From: Gammaproteobacteria bacterium
GTDB lineage: Bacteria; Pseudomonadota; Gammaproteobacteria; DSM-19610
Assembly (NCBI GenBank): GCA_011371465.1
Contig: DRQL01000280.1
Location: forward strand, 1 to 39,274
Reading direction: 5' to 3'
Length of the DNA stretch: 39,274 nt
The position numbers were made by a program, and so were the translations under genes. The notes below the pieces were generated by a model. The model was not told the DNA's origin, made no database searches, and saw nothing but the letters and a program-made list of their open reading frames with translations. Positions 37,434 through 39,274 of this stretch are shown one piece after another. The first letter of the stretch is position 1, and the number at the start of each line of letters is the position of its first letter.

Positions 37434-37715
37434 ATGAATGGAGTCATAAAATCACTGAAAAACGCCAGAATGGAGAAAAAGCTTAAACAGTCCGAGCTTG
37501 GAAGCAAGCTCGGGTTGCCGCAAAGTCATATCTCCAAAATCGAGCAAGGCGCTACTGATCCACGCCTGTCCACGGTGACGGATATGGCGCGCGTGCTGGA
37601 TCAGGAATTGGTACTTGTTCCCCGAGCGATGCTGCGCGTTATCAACGCCATCATCCGGGGTGAAGGCGAGCAAACGCCGATGTGGCAGCCAGATGAAAAA
37701 GAGGAGGATCAATGA
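37434..37715 (+). CDS. hipB: HipB-like antitoxin / transcriptional repressor
   Basis: 93 residues. An XRE helix-turn-helix spans about residues 7-60: LKNARMEKKLKQSELGSKLGLPQSHISKIEQGATDPRLSTVTDMARVLDQELVLVP. This is the HipB type, in which a dimer binds its own operator and sequesters HipA. The stop overlaps the hipA start (ATGA, 37712-37715), the usual toxin-antitoxin coupling. No ribosome site is visible in the AT-rich leader. A palindromic block immediately upstream is the likely operator. Confidence 0.92.
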   Translation: MNGVIKSLKNARMEKKLKQSELGSKLGLPQSHISKIEQGATDPRLSTVTDMARVLDQELVLVPRAMLRVINAIIRGEGEQTPMWQPDEKEEDQ

Positions 37716-38914
37716 CTGACCTCCTTGAAGTAAGCCTGGGTAACACCCACGTCGGAAGACTGATCCTGGCGACCGGAGACCGGGCTTTGTTCGCTTTTGA
37801 CGAGAAGTATCTGAATGATGTAAACCGTCCGGTATTGAGCCAGTCATTCTTTACCCAAACCGGTGAGCTGCTCCCTGAAACCAGGACCACACAAACCAAA
37901 CTCCCGCCTTTCTTTTCCAACCTGCTGCCAGAAGGGCATTTGCGCACGTATTTAGCAAAGCGTGGCGGCATTAATCCCGCCAGAGAATTCAAGCTCATCG
38001 AGCTGCTGGGCGAGGATTTGCCGGGCGCGGTCACGATCAAGCCACTGGATGGGTTGGCTGACTTGCAGGAGCGTGATGAAACGCGGGACAGCAAGGAAGC
38101 GCCCTACCGGTTTTCATTGGCCGGGGTGCAGCTTAAATTTTCTGCACTGGCTGAAAGTACCGGTGGATTGACCATCCCGGCCAGTGGGGTGGGAGGTGAC
38201 TGGATTGTCAAATTGCCTGCGCAAAATTTTGTACAGGTGCCCGAGAATGAATGGTCCATGCTGCATTTGGCGGGCGAAACTGGTATTCCTGTTCCAGAAG
38301 CGAAGCTGATTGATCTGCAAGACATCGCAGGCCTGCCTGATCTGGGGGCATTATCCGGGACGAAGGCGCTGGCGGTGAAGCGTTTTGACCGGGCAGCGTC
38401 GGGGCAGCGCATTCATATCGAGGATTTTGCCCAGGTTTATGGCATTTATCCCAACCATAAATACAATAAAGTCAGCTATGCCAATATTGCTAATATGATC
38501 TGGACGCTCACCGGCGAGGCCGGGCTTGTTGATTTCATCCGGCGGCTGGTCTTCAACATCGTGATCGGTAACGGGGATATGCATTTGAAGAACTGGTCGC
38601 TGATCTATCCCGATGGACGAACGCCGCAGCTTGCCCCTGCTTATGACTTGGTTTCAACTGTGCCTTATATTCCCAATGACAGGCTGGCGTTAAGTTTAGC
38701 CGGAACAAAAGATATGGGTGCGATATCGCTTACGCATTTCGTCAGGCTTGTAAAAAAGGCCCAGGTGCCGGAATATCTGGCACTAAGCACGGCAAAGGAA
38801 GCCGCCGAAGACACGATTCAGGCGTGGCATGAAAACAAGGCGAGCTACCCGCTCTCTGATGAAATCAGGGAAAGACTGGATCAACATATCAAGTATTTGA
38901 TGTTGGCGAGATAA
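37712..38914 (+). CDS. hipA: HipA-like serine/threonine kinase toxin
   Basis: 400 residues, full length. The N-terminal HipA subdomain (VSLGNTHVGRLILATGDRALFAFDEKYL) is followed by PFFSNLLPEGHLRTYLAKR. FSLAGVQLKFSAL (134-146) matches the SxAGxQxK element that includes the regulatory serine region. VKRFD at about 222-226, the catalytic Asp289 in GNGDMHLKN, and the metal-binding Asp312 in PAYDLVST complete the kinase. E. coli HipA phosphorylates GltX and causes persistence; the target here is unknown. The gene has lower GC than the chromosome around it and lies beside a tRNA and an IS remnant, so horizontal origin is likely. No internal stop or frameshift is seen. Confidence 0.93.
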   Translation: MTDLLEVSLGNTHVGRLILATGDRALFAFDEKYLNDVNRPVLSQSFFTQTGELLPETRTTQTKLPPFFSNLLPEGHLRTYLAKRGGINPAREFKLIELLGEDLPGAVTIKPLDGLADLQERDETRDSKEAPYRFSLAGVQLKFSALAESTGGLTIPASGVGGDWIVKLPAQNFVQVPENEWSMLHLAGETGIPVPEAKLIDLQDIAGLPDLGALSGTKALAVKRFDRAASGQRIHIEDFAQVYGIYPNHKYNKVSYANIANMIWTLTGEAGLVDFIRRLVFNIVIGNGDMHLKNWSLIYPDGRTPQLAPAYDLVSTVPYIPNDRLALSLAGTKDMGAISLTHFVRLVKKAQVPEYLALSTAKEAAEDTIQAWHENKASYPLSDEIRERLDQHIKYLMLAR

Positions 38915-38976
38915 AACGGTGCTAATGAGCGCCAGGGATTTGGGCGGATTCTAACGGCCACACGCGTTTAAATTTT

Positions 38977-39075
38977 CAATATCTTTACAATTGCGAGCGT
39001 CGGCACCAGAGCATGAACCGTCAAACCCCTGATCAGGTTTACACGGGTAATGTAGAATGGCCACAGGCTGCATGA
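38977..39075 (+). pseudogene. IS3-family transposase remnant (C-terminal end)
   Basis: Reading from 38977 gives QYLYNCERRHQSMNRQTPDQ then VYTGNVEWPQAA and stop TGA at 39073. YN-x-ER-x-HQS-x-N-x-x-TPDQVY is the end of the rve integrase domain of IS3-family OrfB proteins. Upstream of about 38977 the frame loses resemblance and hits a stop at 38929, so only the last 30 or so codons survive. The catalytic DDE residues are gone. Confidence 0.75.
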
Positions 39076-39115
39076 TCAGGCCTTAGCCAAAATGGGCAGA
39101 AGACACTTATAGAGC

Positions 39116-39135
39116 TGTCCGAAAATCGGGGTCCA
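39116..39135. mobile_element. Possible right end of the decayed IS3-family element
   Basis: TGTCCGAAAATCGGGGTCCA lies 40 bp after the remnant transposase stop and resembles terminal inverted repeats of IS3-type elements, which have TG at one end and CA at the other. The left end is not in the window, so this cannot be confirmed by its partner. Confidence 0.4.
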
Positions 39136-39152
39136 CTTCTCCCAATACCTGG

Positions 39153-39177
39153 ATCCCGGCCTTCGCCGGGATGACGG
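39153..39177 (+). repeat. Short ATGACG-tailed hairpin repeat
   Basis: ATCCCGGC (39153-39160), loop CTTC, GCCGGGAT (39165-39172), then GACGG. Preceded by TGG, it matches the widespread TGGATCCCGG..CCGGGATGACGG intergenic repeat of proteobacteria. It sits between the IS remnant and the gene at the window edge. Confidence 0.7.
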
Positions 39178-39199
39178 TAAAGAAATGATTCAGGATTAC

Positions 39200-39274
39200 C
39201 TACTCCTTCCCCGCCCACTTCGCCAGCAACCGGTCCAGGTGATTGGCAAACGCCTGCCGGTCCGCCTGGCTCAT
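39200..39274 (-). CDS. C-terminal end of an unidentified gene
   Basis: Reading the minus strand from the window edge gives MSQADRQAFANHLDRLLAKW then AGKE and stop TAG (39200-39202). The composition is that of an ordinary coding end (amphipathic helix). The ATG at 39274 is the last base of the window, so it may be internal to a longer gene. No family can be assigned. Confidence 0.5.
   Translation of the reverse strand: MSQADRQAFANHLDRLLAKWAGKE

Noticed and set aside
38915..39274. Direct repeat of the tRNA-Arg 3' end as a second attachment site
   Set aside because: No copy of the T-arm/acceptor sequence is found to the right of hipA within the window.

Overview
The window is high-GC proteobacterial chromosome, densely coded on both strands. 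Gene content and order point to a gammaproteobacterium: a DamX-like SPOR gene then gltB-gltD-hemE, argS followed by a SPOR protein, TorF-type porin-glnK-amtB divergent from ubiK-comM-rep, and cytochrome c5. It is probably a Chromatiales- or Pseudomonas-like lineage, but the genus cannot be named from the sequence. The sigma28- and sigma54-type promoters and an Aer-like receptor imply a flagellated, nitrogen-regulated cell. Most of the window is housekeeping.

Layout. 1-8.2 kb: end of a SPOR protein, glutamate synthase gltBD, a 600-bp gene-free stretch holding two inverted copies of a nested palindromic element, then hemE. 8.3-12.9 kb: HNH endonuclease and fructosamine-kinase-family genes (minus strand), then the three-gene transhydrogenase operon pntAA-pntAB-pntB. 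13.0-15.0 kb: two adjacent PPK2 polyphosphate kinase genes. 15.1-17.1 kb: a five-gene minus-strand operon encoding an 11-residue-repeat exported protein, an ECF sigma factor (apparent CTG start), its likely anti-sigma factor, a small exported protein and a DUF3106 protein. 17.3-22.5 kb: priA, an outer-membrane beta-barrel protein, argS and a SPOR protein. 22.5-27.7 kb: an Aer-like PAS chemoreceptor behind a sigma28-type promoter, speA and speE (polyamine synthesis), and a DUF4124 protein. 27.7-31.8 kb: FetAB-like ABC exporter, then porin-glnK-amtB behind a sigma54 promoter with three upstream NtrC-like dyads. 31.9-36.3 kb: ubiK, comM, rep, and cytochrome c5. 36.4-37.1 kb: a sigma28-type promoter driving two small genes, one resembling a flagellar rod protein reduced to its two terminal helices. 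37.2-39.3 kb: tRNA-Arg(CCG), then a visibly AT-richer accessory patch with hipBA and a decayed IS3-family transposase end.

How the genes work together. GltBD, GlnK and AmtB form a nitrogen-assimilation set, with AmtB-GlnK directly under apparent NtrC/sigma54 control. SpeA and SpeE start putrescine/spermidine synthesis. The ECF operon looks like a self-contained envelope-response module whose output may be the Arg-rich repeat proteins it encodes. The least described parts are the ECF operon with its repeat proteins, the sigma28-linked mini-rod gene pair, and the nested palindromes near hemE. All calls come from reading the sequence; no database search was run.
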